Assembly: GCA_026398595.1 (NCBI GenBank)
Contig: JAPLSO010000033.1
Coordinates: 99,576-163,575 of the forward strand
Direction of reading: 5' to 3'
Source of the DNA: Spirochaetota bacterium
GTDB taxonomy: Bacteria; Spirochaetota; Spirochaetia; Treponematales; Rectinemataceae
Length of the DNA: 64,000 bases
Made by a program: the position numbers and the translations under genes. This document shows positions 47,447 through 58,324 of this stretch, piece by piece. The notes beneath the pieces were generated by a model. That model ran no database searches and had not been told where the DNA came from. It worked only from the letters and a program-made list of their open reading frames with translations. Numbering within the stretch: position 1 is the stretch's first letter; each line of letters opens with the position of its first letter.

Positions 47447-48242
47447 GGTCAGCCTCGCTGCCGTAGGGGAATATCTGGATGTCACCGAAAATCCGGTGTT
47501 GTCGAATCCGGATGATCTTGTTCTTGACGGAATCGAGGATAGCCAGGAACGCGCAGGCCAAATCGAGAGCCGATCTTGGCCTTGTCACGAGTTCGACGAA
47601 CGAGAAATGGCCCTTACGTTCGAGGAGTTCCAAGAGGAGGGCGATCTTTTCGTTGATGGAGATCTCCTCATAGAGGTCAATGATACGCTCTGAGTCGAAA
47701 TTCTGGACGAGGGAGGAAAAGGTCCTCAGGAGATCCCAGACATCGAGGTCGGCCCAAAGGTCCTCGGTTTCCTTTTCGGGGAATGGCAGAATACGCTGCA
47801 TGGAGGAGCGCTCGAGGGTCCACTCTACCTCCATCTCCCGTTCGACCATGAGCCCCGAAAGCTTTTTATATTTCTGGTATTCAATCAGCTTGTCGATCAG
47901 ACCTTGCCGGGGATCGTCAAAATCCTCGTCGTCCGATCCACCCCCGGGCAGGAGAGTCCTGGATTTGATGAGGAGGAGCGTGGCTGCCAGATTGTAGAAA
48001 TCGGAGAGTTCATCGAGATCGACATTGTACTCATCGGCCAGGCATTGGAGGTACTGTTCGGTGATCGAGGCGATGTGGATATCGTAAATGTTCATGTCGT
48101 TGCGCTTGATCAGGAACAGAAGCAGATCGAGGGGTCCTTCGAAGTCCTTAAGCCTGAAATTCCTCCGCTTCCCCGCACCGGTTTCCACCGTCAATGCTTG
48201 GCTTTCTTTGCCTGTCTGGAAATCGGATCCTATGCTCATCAC
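47439..48242 (-). CDS. scpA: Segregation and condensation protein A
   Basis: FEGPLDLLLFLIKRNDMNIYDIHIASITEQYLQCL; overlaps scpB. Confidence 0.93.
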   Translation of the reverse strand: MMSIGSDFQTGKESQALTVETGAGKRRNFRLKDFEGPLDLLLFLIKRNDMNIYDIHIASITEQYLQCLADEYNVDLDELSDFYNLAATLLLIKSRTLLPGGGSDDEDFDDPRQGLIDKLIEYQKYKKLSGLMVEREMEVEWTLERSSMQRILPFPEKETEDLWADLDVWDLLRTFSSLVQNFDSERIIDLYEEISINEKIALLLELLERKGHFSFVELVTRPRSALDLACAFLAILDSVKNKIIRIRQHRIFGDIQIFPYGSEADHG

Positions 48243-48748
48243 GGATAAGGGATATGATACCCGGTAGATTCACAAGGGTAAATACCCTGGGGAGGAAGCT
48301 CAGCAAGAAAGGACGAGAAACGCCTCCGGGAAACGGGATCGACGAGGCTGGGATCGAGCTGGAGCAGAGGAAGAAGGACGAATTTTCTCTCACGCATCCC
48401 CGGGTGCGGTACGACGAGCCTATCGGAGACGATTATCTTCTCCCCGTAGAGAAGAATGTCAATGTCGATGATGCGGGGGCCCTTGGGCACGACTGTTACC
48501 CTGTCTCGCCCCATCTCGTTTTCAATGGCCTGTATGGCCTCGAGCAGAAGCTCTGGTCCAAGCTCGGTCAACCCCCTTACGACAGCATTGAGGAAGTCAG
48601 GCTGGTCCTCGACGTAGCGTGCTTTCGACTCCCATAAACCCGAGAGCTGGATGTCGGATAGAAAGGGGGGCATTAGGTCAGTCGCCCTGCGTATCGCCGC
48701 CTCCCTGTTCCCGAGGTTGGACCCGAGGCCCAGCCAGATCTCGGTCAT
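48239..48748 (-). CDS. folK: 2-amino-4-hydroxy-6-hydroxymethyldihydropteridine diphosphokinase
   Basis: WLGLGSNLGNREAAIRRA; GPRIIDIDILLYG; VPHPGMRERKFVLLPLLQL. Confidence 0.95.
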   Translation of the reverse strand: MTEIWLGLGSNLGNREAAIRRATDLMPPFLSDIQLSGLWESKARYVEDQPDFLNAVVRGLTELGPELLLEAIQAIENEMGRDRVTVVPKGPRIIDIDILLYGEKIIVSDRLVVPHPGMRERKFVLLPLLQLDPSLVDPVSRRRFSSFLAELPPQGIYPCESTGYHIPYP

Positions 48749-48750
48749 GG

Positions 48751-49962
48751 CTAAAACAGGTCGTCGGCGCTGATCACCGAAGCATCATCATCCTTGACTC
48801 TGGAAACGGGTTGTGCCTTGGCTGCCTCGTCGGTTCCGAGTCCTGAGGTGGCCTTGGTCGGCGAGAACATCTTTGCCCTTACGCGATCCTCGATTATCTT
48901 GGCCGAGTCGAGATTCTGTTCTAGATAGGTCTTGGCGTTCTCCCTTCCCTGTCCTACCTTCTCCTCGCCCCAGGTGAACCAGGCTCCCTTCTTGTCCACG
49001 ATTCCATACTTGACAGCGGCGTCGAGGAGGGATGCCGACCGGGAGATTCCCTTGCCGAAGATTATCTCCATTTCAGCGCGTCTGAAGGGAGGAGCCACCT
49101 TGTTCTTGACGACTTTGACTCTGACCCTGTTGCCAATAGCATCCTCATCGCCTTTTTCTATTGTCTCGATCTTCCTGACCTCGAGCCTGATGGAAGCGTA
49201 GAACTTCAAGGCGTTGCCGCCCGTTGTGGTCTCAGGGTTGCCGAACATGATACCAATCTTCATGCGTATCTGGTTGATGAAGACGAGGATAGTTTTGCTC
49301 TTTGAAAGGGTACCGGCGAGCTTCCGGAGAGCCTGGCTCATGAGCCTGGCCTGGAGCCCCATATGGGCGTCGCCCATCTCGCCTTCGATTTCGGCCTGAG
49401 GGGTAAGGGCGGCCACAGAGTCTATGACGATGATATCGACTGCTCCTGATCGTATCAGCGACTCGGCTATGTCGAGAGCCTGCTCGCCATTGTCAGGCTG
49501 GGAGACCCAGAGTTCATCCGTGTCGACGCCGAGGTTGTTCGCGTAAATCGGGTCGAGGGCGTGTTCTGCGTCGATGAAAGCGGCAATGCCCCCCAGTTTT
49601 TGGGCTTCGGCAATGGCGTGGAGGGCAAGTGTCGTCTTCCCCGAGGACTCAGGTCCATAGATTTCTATGATCCTTCCCCGAGGATAACCACCGATTCCTA
49701 ATGCCTCGTCCAAAAGTATCGAGCCTGAGGGAACAACCTCTATGTCGAGGGCATTCACATGGTTGCCCAGCTTCATGATCGAGCCCTGGCCAAACTGCTT
49801 TTCGATCTGCAGCCGTGCCGCGTCGAGGGCCTTGAGCTTCTCGGAGTTCTCCGGAGGTTTCTGTACGGGAGCCCCTTTTATCTCGGCTTTGAGGGGGACC
49901 GTTTCCTCCCCCGCCAATTCAGACTGACGCGATCCGGCTCTTCTGCCCATCTTTTCCTCCAC
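48751..49962 (-). CDS. recA: Recombinase RecA with extended N-terminus
   Basis: [59 protein letters not shown]. Confidence 0.98.
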   Translation of the reverse strand: MEEKMGRRAGSRQSELAGEETVPLKAEIKGAPVQKPPENSEKLKALDAARLQIEKQFGQGSIMKLGNHVNALDIEVVPSGSILLDEALGIGGYPRGRIIEIYGPESSGKTTLALHAIAEAQKLGGIAAFIDAEHALDPIYANNLGVDTDELWVSQPDNGEQALDIAESLIRSGAVDIIVIDSVAALTPQAEIEGEMGDAHMGLQARLMSQALRKLAGTLSKSKTILVFINQIRMKIGIMFGNPETTTGGNALKFYASIRLEVRKIETIEKGDEDAIGNRVRVKVVKNKVAPPFRRAEMEIIFGKGISRSASLLDAAVKYGIVDKKGAWFTWGEEKVGQGRENAKTYLEQNLDSAKIIEDRVRAKMFSPTKATSGLGTDEAAKAQPVSRVKDDDASVISADDLF

Positions 49963-50017
49963 TGAATTTACGTGAAAAACAATACCATACGCTTCATGAA
50001 ATTGAAATGAATTTTCA

Positions 50018-51364
50018 TCAGCTTTTTCGAATCACCTCTTGGACAGGTATCCTGACGGCCTTGTTCGCGGGGAGCAAGGATACGAAGACGCTTAAGGCCA
50101 CACTTGCAAGCCCGATGGCAAGGATCTGCCTGTAGTCGACGACGACAGGAATCAGGTCCAGGTAATAGCCGGGATCGAGAAGGCGCACAGGGATGAACTG
50201 TCTCCCCGAAAGAGCCGCGGCGACGGAGGCTCCAATATTGACGAGCCATTCTAATGCGGCTATGAGTGTGTTGACATTGCAGGAGAGGATGAGACCTAGG
50301 ATGAGGCCGAGGGCAGTTCCCAGTATTCCCGTTGCCAGGCCGGCTCCAGCGAAAATCCGTCTCAGCGAGGCGTCGGAAGCGCCGAAACTTCGCATGATCG
50401 CGATATCGAGAGAATGTTCAATCACGAACGTGGAAAGGGCTGAGCCGAGATTGACTGCCGCGATGATCAGGGCAAGGCCCATGATGAAGGCGAGCATCGA
50501 CTTGGTGGTTCCGAAGGAGCGGAAGAGGCTTTTCTCCAGCTCAGGCCAGGTTCTGACGAAGAAGGGTTCAATCCGTTCGGGATAGAGTGAGGCGAGACGC
50601 GCGTCGATTTCCTCCGTACGCATTCCAAGACTATTCGAGTACGGATCGGCCACTTTGACGCCGAAACAGGCGCTCGAGGAGGGGGAATCGAGGAGTTCGC
50701 CGCCTTTTTCCTCGTCGATGAAGACCCATAGGGCATCCAGATCCCGATAGCCAGCCCCGACTATGCCAGCCACCCTGAAAAAGGACAGTTTTGGTGAATA
50801 GGGAAGGCTTCCCCCTACCCCGCTTCTCCGGCCTGTCGTGACGAGGGTTAGGGGATCGCCCACCTTGAGGCTTAATTCTGACGCGAGGGCAGTACCTACC
50901 AGGGCTCCTCTGCCTGAAGGTGTGTCAGCCCCTGCTTCCACTCTCAGGTATTCCGTTGTGCCCTTGTCCTTGAAGAAAGCTGATGAAATCGATCGGATGT
51001 TGATCGCATGGCTTTTATCGACGGCAACGGCAAGACCCATGCCTGAGCGCTCGAAATAGACGGCTCCTACGCCGTGAAGCTGACTCAAGGCGGCGATTCC
51101 CGCCTTTGCTTCTGCGTTGGTAAAATTGTATGGCAGTGCCGCCTGGATATGGTAGGTTTTAGTCTCGATATAGCGCCGCGTTATCCCCTGTATCATACCA
51201 TCCGATACAACGAGGACGAGGACGAGAGGGATGAGGCTTACGGCGATACCCAGTATCGCCCCCATCATTCCCCCTCTTTGACCGCCCGATGATCGGGTCT
51301 CGGAGCTCTTACGCCTCCCTGACAGGGACCGGAGGGCAATAAAGAGTTCAACGCTGGAAGCCAT
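50018..51364 (-). CDS. Lipoprotein-releasing-type ABC transporter permease (LolC/E-like)
   Basis: [18 protein letters not shown] start; MacB/FtsX-like topology; [38 protein letters not shown]. Confidence 0.88.
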   Translation of the reverse strand: MASSVELFIALRSLSGRRKSSETRSSGGQRGGMMGAILGIAVSLIPLVLVLVVSDGMIQGITRRYIETKTYHIQAALPYNFTNAEAKAGIAALSQLHGVGAVYFERSGMGLAVAVDKSHAINIRSISSAFFKDKGTTEYLRVEAGADTPSGRGALVGTALASELSLKVGDPLTLVTTGRRSGVGGSLPYSPKLSFFRVAGIVGAGYRDLDALWVFIDEEKGGELLDSPSSSACFGVKVADPYSNSLGMRTEEIDARLASLYPERIEPFFVRTWPELEKSLFRSFGTTKSMLAFIMGLALIIAAVNLGSALSTFVIEHSLDIAIMRSFGASDASLRRIFAGAGLATGILGTALGLILGLILSCNVNTLIAALEWLVNIGASVAAALSGRQFIPVRLLDPGYYLDLIPVVVDYRQILAIGLASVALSVFVSLLPANKAVRIPVQEVIRKS

Positions 51365-51365
51365 G

Positions 51366-52067
51366 CTAGGAAAGCCTTCCCGCGGCGAGGATGAAACAAC
51401 GGTCTGCGTCCTTTGCCAGTTCCGGATCATGAGTGGCGAGAATGATCGAGGCGCCTGTCGAAGCAGGAAGGCTAAAGAGGATGTCGCGGACCAGCCCAGC
51501 GCTCGCCGCGTCAAGATTGCCTGTAGGTTCGTCGGCCAGAATCAGCCGAGGGTCGTTTATCAGGGCGCGCGCTATGGCAGTGCGCTGCCTTTCACCTCCC
51601 GATAGTTCGGAAGGGAAGTGCCCCATCCGTCCTGAAAGTCCGACGGATTCGAGAAGGTTTTCGGCCTTTTCCCATGCCGCTTTCCGCGGCGTCCCGCCCA
51701 GGTAGGCCGGAAGTGCGACATTTTCCAACGCGGAGAAGTCTTTAAGGAGGTAGTGGAACTGAAAGACGAAGCCGACATAGAAACTGCGGAATTTAGGCAG
51801 CTCCTTTTCGGAGAGCTCGTGGAGCGCGTTTCCACCTATCCAGGCTTCGCCCGAATCGAAGCTTTCGAGGCCCCCGAGGATAGCGAGGAAGGTGCTCTTG
51901 CCCGAACCGCTTGCGCCCATGATTGAACAGGAGCTCGCCGCCTCGAGATCGAAATCCAAACCCCTTAAAACTTCGAGGGTTTCGGCCTCACTGGTGAAGC
52001 TCTTGGCGAGGTTCTTGCAGACAACAATCTTGGCTTCCATGGGATTCTTCCTGATCGCTTCACTCAT
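51366..52067 (-). CDS. lolD: Lipoprotein-releasing-type ABC transporter ATPase (LolD-like)
   Basis: [67 protein letters not shown]. Confidence 0.9.
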   Translation of the reverse strand: MSEAIRKNPMEAKIVVCKNLAKSFTSEAETLEVLRGLDFDLEAASSCSIMGASGSGKSTFLAILGGLESFDSGEAWIGGNALHELSEKELPKFRSFYVGFVFQFHYLLKDFSALENVALPAYLGGTPRKAAWEKAENLLESVGLSGRMGHFPSELSGGERQRTAIARALINDPRLILADEPTGNLDAASAGLVRDILFSLPASTGASIILATHDPELAKDADRCFILAAGRLS

Positions 52068-53352
52068 TCCTGAGAACCTCCGAAGGTTTTGCCTGCGATA
52101 CTCGGGCCGACGCGACTATAGCCGAAAGGGTCGTCGAGGCGACAGCCAGGATCGCTATCAAGGCGATCTCGACTCCCGTAATTGAGGCTGGAATGGCGTT
52201 GAGATAGTAATAGGCCGGTGAAAAAAGCCTGTAATCCCCTCCCCTGCCCCCCAGGCCCAGTCTCCCCGCCCAGTCCGCCACGACCCTTAACATCGATGCC
52301 ACGGCCCCTGCTATGAGGTTTATATTCGAGGCTATTAGAAGCCCAAAGCAGGTACCTGCGAACGCGCCCGCCAGCCCGATCACGAGGCCGTCCAGACAAA
52401 ACAGAGCCCTGATAGCCGATTCGGAGGCGCCGAAAGCCTTCATGACGGCTATATCCTGGGTCTTCGAGGCTATGGTCCTCCGCATGGCGTGGAAGATATT
52501 GATGCCCACGACGAGGAAGATAAGACTAATAAGCAGGAGCATGACGGATTTTTCCGTTCTTAGGGCGCCAAAGAAACTGCGGTTGTACTCCCTCCAGCTT
52601 ACGACCGCGCCCGAACCTTCGGGAAGGATCTTTTCGATGGCTTTCTTGGCCCTTACGTCATCCCAGCGGTTTTTAAGTTTGATGCCTAAGGTGGCTGTCT
52701 TCATGGGAAAGAGATCCATCGCGGCCGTGCCTTTTTCGATCGCGACGTAGGCGCAGGAAGCATCAAATTCATAGTAGCCCGAGGTAAAGGTACCCACCAT
52801 GGGCAGGGAGACGGAGAGGGGCAGAAGGCCCTCCTCCTGGGTTTGTCGCGCACCGAAGAGTTCGACGCCGCTTCCAGGCATCGCACCGAGTGCGGCCGCG
52901 GCTTCTTTCCCGAGGACGAGGCCTCCGGAAACGGGGAAGCGCTTAACCGATCCCAGCCCGAGAGCCTTCGTAAAAGCGGGATCACGGCTAGGTGAATCGT
53001 CCCTCATGGCCCTCAGGAAAAGGGGTTGCGTTTCACCGGTCGGGCTTACCGCTACAACCGCTGTCTCGAGAAAAGCGATAGCCGTAGCGACTTCTGGCAG
53101 GGTTCTCACCGCCTCTGCCGTCGTTTCGGCCGCTTCGCGAGGGACATCAACCCGAGCATGGAAACTCGATACTTCGAGGATTGAGTCGATATACCCCTTC
53201 TGGAGGCCGCCCATGACGCTGATGACCACGATGAGGGCAGTCACGCCGGCGGTAATGCCTGCGCCTGCGAGAATGGCACGATTCGTCGACATTCGCCTCC
53301 GCGCCGAGAAACCCCAGCGGAGCGCGGTGAAGAGGGCGGCATCAAGTTTCAT
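52060..53352 (-). CDS. Lipoprotein-releasing-type ABC transporter permease (LolC/E-like)
   Basis: SLIFLVVGINIFHAMRRTIASKTQDIAVMKAFGASESAIRALF; paralogous to 50018-51364. Confidence 0.88.
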   Translation of the reverse strand: MKLDAALFTALRWGFSARRRMSTNRAILAGAGITAGVTALIVVISVMGGLQKGYIDSILEVSSFHARVDVPREAAETTAEAVRTLPEVATAIAFLETAVVAVSPTGETQPLFLRAMRDDSPSRDPAFTKALGLGSVKRFPVSGGLVLGKEAAAALGAMPGSGVELFGARQTQEEGLLPLSVSLPMVGTFTSGYYEFDASCAYVAIEKGTAAMDLFPMKTATLGIKLKNRWDDVRAKKAIEKILPEGSGAVVSWREYNRSFFGALRTEKSVMLLLISLIFLVVGINIFHAMRRTIASKTQDIAVMKAFGASESAIRALFCLDGLVIGLAGAFAGTCFGLLIASNINLIAGAVASMLRVVADWAGRLGLGGRGGDYRLFSPAYYYLNAIPASITGVEIALIAILAVASTTLSAIVASARVSQAKPSEVLRNE

Positions 53353-53355
53353 GCC

Positions 53356-54219
53356 TCAGGATCCTACGAAATCATCGATAAAGGAAGGAGGGTCGAAGGT
53401 TGCGAAGTCGGAGTACCCCTCGCCTGTGCCCATGAAAAGCGTTGGAAGACCGAACTGTTTTGCCAGGCTGAAAACCATGCCGCCTTTGGCCGTCGAGTCG
53501 TATTTGCTCAAGATCACGCCATCGAGGGCGACGGCGCCGTTGAAAGTCTCTGCCTGTCGTATACCATTCTGCCCTGTCGTCGCATCCAGGACGAGGAGTT
53601 TCTGGTAATTGGCTCCCGGCGCCTTCTGCATAATGATCCTATCCATCTTCGCCAATTCCTTGACGAGGTCCTGACGCGTGTGCATTCTTCCCGCCGTATC
53701 GGCGATGACTAAGCCTCCTTCCCTGGAGGAGGCCGCCTCGATGCTATCCCAGAGAACGGCTCCAGCATCCGACCCTTGGCTTTGGGCGACAACCCGGATG
53801 CTGAGCCTCTCGCCGTGAATCTTGAGCTGGTTTACCGCGGCTGCCCTGAAGGTGTCGCCGGCAGCGAGAACGATATTCTCTGCACCCTGTTTCCTGGCCC
53901 AGAAGGCCAGCTTGGCGCATGATGTAGTCTTGCCCACACCGTTGACGCCCAGGACAAGGACGATATTGAGTTTTGCTGGGTCGAGGACAAAAGATTTTTT
54001 TGGGGCGTAGGGTTCGAGCAGCGTCTTTAGAGCTTTGCGTGACGATTCCAGGTCGTTTATCCGTTCCTTCCGGCATTTTCCCTTCAAGCTGTCAACCAGA
54101 TCGTAGGCGAAAGCTGCTCCCAAATCCCCCTCGACCAGGAGATCAGCCAAATCCTCGTATGCCGCCTCGTCAAGGCTGTTTCTCGTAAAGAAAGCTCGTA
54201 TTCTCTCGCCAAATCCCAT
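53356..54219 (-). CDS. ftsY: Signal recognition particle receptor FtsY
   Basis: VLGVNGVGKTTSCAKLAFWARKQG; DTAGRMHTRQDLVKELAKMDRI; LSKYDSTAKGGMVFSLA. Confidence 0.96.
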   Translation of the reverse strand: MGFGERIRAFFTRNSLDEAAYEDLADLLVEGDLGAAFAYDLVDSLKGKCRKERINDLESSRKALKTLLEPYAPKKSFVLDPAKLNIVLVLGVNGVGKTTSCAKLAFWARKQGAENIVLAAGDTFRAAAVNQLKIHGERLSIRVVAQSQGSDAGAVLWDSIEAASSREGGLVIADTAGRMHTRQDLVKELAKMDRIIMQKAPGANYQKLLVLDATTGQNGIRQAETFNGAVALDGVILSKYDSTAKGGMVFSLAKQFGLPTLFMGTGEGYSDFATFDPPSFIDDFVGS

Positions 54220-54236
54220 GATCGCTTCCTTTCCTA

Positions 54237-55364
54237 TCAGCGGGCTGTGGAAATCAGCCGCTCAAGCCGAATGCTCATATCGATGGCGAATGTCACAGAA
54301 AAACCTAGGCTGAAGGCAGCAGCGCCTCCCCTCAACCAGAGGCTGGTCTCGGAGACGGCCGAGCGCGAATACCCTTCATATCCCAGGTAGAACACGCCAA
54401 GGCAGATTGCGGTGAGGGGGATGCTCACAACCAGGCGTCCTAATGCCGCCGAGAACAGCTTCGAAGCACCTTCGTATTTTTGTGCGCTATCCCATTTTGT
54501 CTCTGCGGAGGCCGCAGCAAGTTCCTCCTCCGCCCCCTTCTGGATCGATTGTGGATCAATAACTAAATCGATATGTATAATATTGTATATATCATTAAGC
54601 AGTGGCGATATGGTTTGCTTCTGCGGGAAATATCCAGGTCGTGAAATGACAATATCATAGTTGTTATCATCATAAATGAATAATCGTGATCCTATGAGTA
54701 AAGCAGTAGTGCTTGTATCCTTCTGCCCCGCCGCCAAAGCGATCGAGGAACCTTGAGGAAGAATGGAAAAATCGACAATCCGCCATGCATTGGCGGAGAA
54801 TATTGGAAGCAGAAATTGAGAAAGGGTCTTTTTATAGCCCTCCAAATTGGCATAGGAACCTGAATAGTAACCTAGCTTTTCGGCCTGTTCTTTTTTCGCA
54901 TCGACGAGATAGATATCGGTTACGAGCTGCCCGTCCTGCACGGAATAAAATCCGGCTATCAGACGATCACAAGCTTTCAGGGCGTCCTGATCCATTGTGA
55001 AAAGGGGTATATCGGAGCTAGGAGATGAGAGTTCAGCCCCTCCATCCGAGGGACTGGGAAGAAGTTCAAGAATGGAACGGGCGAGAAGCGACAAGGAAAC
55101 AGTGAGGGGGCTGAGCTTTCCCGAAGCCGGCGCCGCGGCGGAAAACAAATCCGCCTTAATGGGGTTGGGCGTGTCGATGGCTGTCCTGGCCTCATTTGAA
55201 AGCTGGATGAAAGCCGCGACGCCCAGTTTTCCCCTTGCCACGGATGCATAAGGGAGAACGGCCGCCTGTGATGATACAGACGCCGGGGAAAGGATCAGTG
55301 AGAGCAGGAAAACAAGGCCCGCGCCGAAGCAGTGCCGGGCTCGATCAGAGTTCTTCCTCATCAT
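54237..55364 (-). CDS. Secreted/membrane hypothetical protein with a PEGA-like central segment
   Basis: N-terminal signal sequence, two C-terminal hydrophobic segments, central LFIYDDNNYDIVISRPGYFPQKQTI. No family recognised with certainty. Confidence 0.6.
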   Translation of the reverse strand: MMRKNSDRARHCFGAGLVFLLSLILSPASVSSQAAVLPYASVARGKLGVAAFIQLSNEARTAIDTPNPIKADLFSAAAPASGKLSPLTVSLSLLARSILELLPSPSDGGAELSSPSSDIPLFTMDQDALKACDRLIAGFYSVQDGQLVTDIYLVDAKKEQAEKLGYYSGSYANLEGYKKTLSQFLLPIFSANAWRIVDFSILPQGSSIALAAGQKDTSTTALLIGSRLFIYDDNNYDIVISRPGYFPQKQTISPLLNDIYNIIHIDLVIDPQSIQKGAEEELAAASAETKWDSAQKYEGASKLFSAALGRLVVSIPLTAICLGVFYLGYEGYSRSAVSETSLWLRGGAAAFSLGFSVTFAIDMSIRLERLISTAR

Positions 55365-56479
55365 CCTCGGCGCCAGAGACGCCGCCTTTCCATTTCCAGC
55401 GCAAATAGGTCTCGATGAATGGATTGATCTCTCCGTCCATGACGGATTGGACGTTCCCGACCATGAATTTCGTGCGGTGATCCTTCACCATAGTGTAGGG
55501 TTGGAATACATAGGAACGTATCTGAGAACCCCAAGCTATCTCCTTCTTATCGCTCTGGAACTTGGCGTTCTCCTTTTCCTTCTCGATCCGGTAATATTCG
55601 TAAAGCCGGGACTTGAGGACGCTCATCGCGAGGTCTTTATTCTTGTACTGGCTGCGCTCGTTTTGACAGGTGACGACGATGCCTGTGGCTAAATGGGTGA
55701 TCCTGACGGCCGAATCCGTCTTGTTGACCTTCTGGCCGCCGGCTCCGCCCGAACGATAGGTGTCGATCCGTATGTCCTCGGGCCGGATGTCGACCTGGAT
55801 AGAGTCATCGAGGACTGGGAGGACGTAGAGTGAGGCGAAGGAGGTGTGCCGTCGGGCATTGGCGTCGAAAGGCGATATCCTAACGAGGCGATGCACCCCG
55901 CTTTCCCCCCTCAGATAGCCATATGCATAGGGGCCGGAGATCTGGACGGTCGCCGACTTGATGCCGCCTTCCGACTCGAGCATGTCGATGACTTCGGTTT
56001 TAAATCCCTTACGCTCGGCCCAGCGCGTATACATCCTGAGGAGCATTCCAGCCCAGTCGCAGGCTTCCGTACCTCCTGAACCGGCGTGGATGGAGATAAA
56101 GGAATCAGAAGCGTCGGCCTCGCCCGAGAGAAGTTCCAAAACGACGGCGTCATCGAAACGTTTTCGGATTTCCTCAAGATTCGTTCGGATGTCCGGTTCG
56201 AGATCCTGCTGTTCCTCTTCCACTGCCATGGCGCAGAACTCGGCAAGGGACGCCACATCGGACTTGAGATTGTTCCAGGTATTGAGTCTCTCCTTCAGCA
56301 ACTTTATCTGGGTAAAGAGCCTTCCCGCCTTGGCGGCATCGTCCCAGAACCCCGGTTCAGAGGAAAGTTTTTCTTTGTCCTGGACTTCCTTCTCGAGCCT
56401 CGCGGCGTCAAAGACGCCCCCATATATCGAGTATTTCCGACTGCAAATCGTTTATGGGCTTAATCAGCTCCTCAATCAT
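55345..56479 (-). CDS. prfB: Peptide chain release factor 2, with programmed +1 frameshift
   Basis: Downstream ORF has SGGAGGQKVNKTDSAVRITHLATGIVV. Upstream 23-codon ORF MIEELIKPINDLQSEILDIWGRL ends at TGA in TGG GGG CGT CTT TGA C; reading +1 continues into the main ORF. complement(join(55345..56409,56411..56479)). Confidence 0.95.
56407..56419 (-). promoter_or_regulatory. RF2 programmed frameshift site (GGGGG CGT CTT TGA C)
   Basis: Internal SD-like G-run 3 nt upstream of CTT, slippery CTT, UGA stop followed by C; same spacing as the E. coli prfB site. Confidence 0.93.
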
Positions 56480-56529
56480 GCCTCTCTCCTGATACGCTAA
56501 AATCAAAGACCGTATGATAATGCCAGCTT

Positions 56530-57450
56530 TTACGAGTGCCTTACATAGCGGGAACAACCCTTGCCTTGCACGTCAGGTATGGAATTGCCGGTGTAGAACT
56601 GTACAGCCGGCAAATCCGTCGAAACCTTCATTGATCGGCACGAACCGGGCTCCCGCACTTCGGCAAAGGTCCTGACACCGGCCACGGAGCCTGAAATAAC
56701 AAAGCAGTGGTCGTACCCACCTCCCGCAGCCTCAATGTCGGCACCGATCGCCTTCTCCCTCTGGAAGTCGAAGGCCGTGCCCTCAACCTTCATGGGCAGG
56801 CCTGCCAGGGGGATGAGGTCTTTATTGACCTCGAGGTAGCTGCCGCAGTCGAGACGGACGCGATGGCCAAGAATGAGACCAGAACCTTCACCGCCCAAGT
56901 TGAAGTAGGCGTGGTTGGTGAGATTGAGCGGCGTATCGGCCTCGGGCAGCGCCTCGTAGTCCAGGGAGAGCCGACCCGATGCCGAGAGGGTAACCGTGAC
57001 AGCGACGTCGATCGAGCCCGGGTAGCCCTCTTCGCCGTCGAGGCTCCTGCGGCTGAACCGAAGAGCGGGATCCCCGTCCAGGGTAGATGCTTCGGTCTTC
57101 CAGAGTCGTTTATCGAAACCCCTCCTTCCGCCGTGAAGGTGGTTGAGGCCGTTATTGGCATAGAGCGCATACTTTTTGTCGCCCAGGATGAAGCGTGATC
57201 CCCCTATCCTGTTGGCGTAGCGGCCGATTGTAGCACCGAAATAGGGGTTGGGCCCTCTGGCGTAGCCATCGAGAGTGGGAAAGCCTAAAAGGATATCATC
57301 CTTAAAACCACGGAAATCCGGCATCAGGAAACTTGTCCACGTCGCGCCGTACTCGTTCCAGGAGGCGGAAAAATCACCTGCGTTAAGCGTATAGAGCGAT
57401 ATTTCATCCCCAGTCGAAAGGGTCCCAAACGGTGATCTCTTGACACTCAT
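56530..57450 (-). CDS. galM: Aldose 1-epimerase
   Basis: TIGRYANRIGGSRF; GLNHLHGG; LTNHAYFNLGGEG; VQFYTGN. Confidence 0.93.
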   Translation of the reverse strand: MSVKRSPFGTLSTGDEISLYTLNAGDFSASWNEYGATWTSFLMPDFRGFKDDILLGFPTLDGYARGPNPYFGATIGRYANRIGGSRFILGDKKYALYANNGLNHLHGGRRGFDKRLWKTEASTLDGDPALRFSRRSLDGEEGYPGSIDVAVTVTLSASGRLSLDYEALPEADTPLNLTNHAYFNLGGEGSGLILGHRVRLDCGSYLEVNKDLIPLAGLPMKVEGTAFDFQREKAIGADIEAAGGGYDHCFVISGSVAGVRTFAEVREPGSCRSMKVSTDLPAVQFYTGNSIPDVQGKGCSRYVRHS

Positions 57451-57487
57451 AGCATCCTCCTAAGGCGAAGTGCGGCTTTGCCGCGAA

Positions 57488-58324
57488 TCAGCGCATCCCG
57501 TAATAAATGACGTAGAGGGCCTCGAAAAGCGAGGCTGGAATGATGCGTTTAAGCCAGGCGGCGAAACGCTGGAAGCCAGGTCCGACGGAACGGCGGAGGG
57601 GCAGCTTCCTGCGTTTCAGCAAAGCCGAAACCGCTTCGGCGAGGCGCGTCGGCAGAGAGCCGTGCATCTCGTCGTATTCTTGTTTCCCGATAACCTTGGC
57701 AGCCATAGCTCCGTATGCGGCCGAATTGAGGGCGGATTTCTTCCGAGAGCCGGTGAACCCGGTCTTAAAATCGCCCGGCTCGACGATGCAGGCCTGGACG
57801 CCGAAAGGCCTCAATTCGTAGCGCAGCGATTCTAAAAAACCTTCGAGGGCGAATTTACTGGATGAATAGAAGGCCTGGAAAGGTATGCCTATCCTCCCGG
57901 CCAGGGAGCCTATGATGATGATCCTGCCACGTGAACGCCTGAGATGGGGCAGACAGGCGCGGACCGTCCGCACCGTACCGATGAAGTTGACATCCATCTG
58001 GGCCTCGATGTCCTCGATCGGACAGTCCTCCACAGAGCCGGCGACGCCCATTCCGGCGCAGGCGACGAGAAGGTCGAGCCTGTTTTCGTTCTTTACGATG
58101 AAGTCGATCGCTCCGTCCACGGAGACCTGGTTTTCAACATCGAGGGGAATGAGATGCGGGCATCTTGCGCCCGCGCGGCTCAAAGCTTCATCTTTACCGG
58201 GATTTCTTCCCGTGCCGTAGACCTTGTATCCTTCGGCTGAAAGCCTCTCGGCGACGGCCTTCCCAAGTCCGCTCGTGGCTCCCGTGATGAGAGCGACGGG
58301 ATTCAACGTGGATGCTTCGCTCAT
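57488..58324 (-). CDS. Short-chain dehydrogenase/reductase
   Basis: LITGATSGLGKAVAERL; catalytic YSSSK (FYSSSKFALEGFLESL). Confidence 0.92.
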   Translation of the reverse strand: MSEASTLNPVALITGATSGLGKAVAERLSAEGYKVYGTGRNPGKDEALSRAGARCPHLIPLDVENQVSVDGAIDFIVKNENRLDLLVACAGMGVAGSVEDCPIEDIEAQMDVNFIGTVRTVRACLPHLRRSRGRIIIIGSLAGRIGIPFQAFYSSSKFALEGFLESLRYELRPFGVQACIVEPGDFKTGFTGSRKKSALNSAAYGAMAAKVIGKQEYDEMHGSLPTRLAEAVSALLKRRKLPLRRSVGPGFQRFAAWLKRIIPASLFEALYVIYYGMR

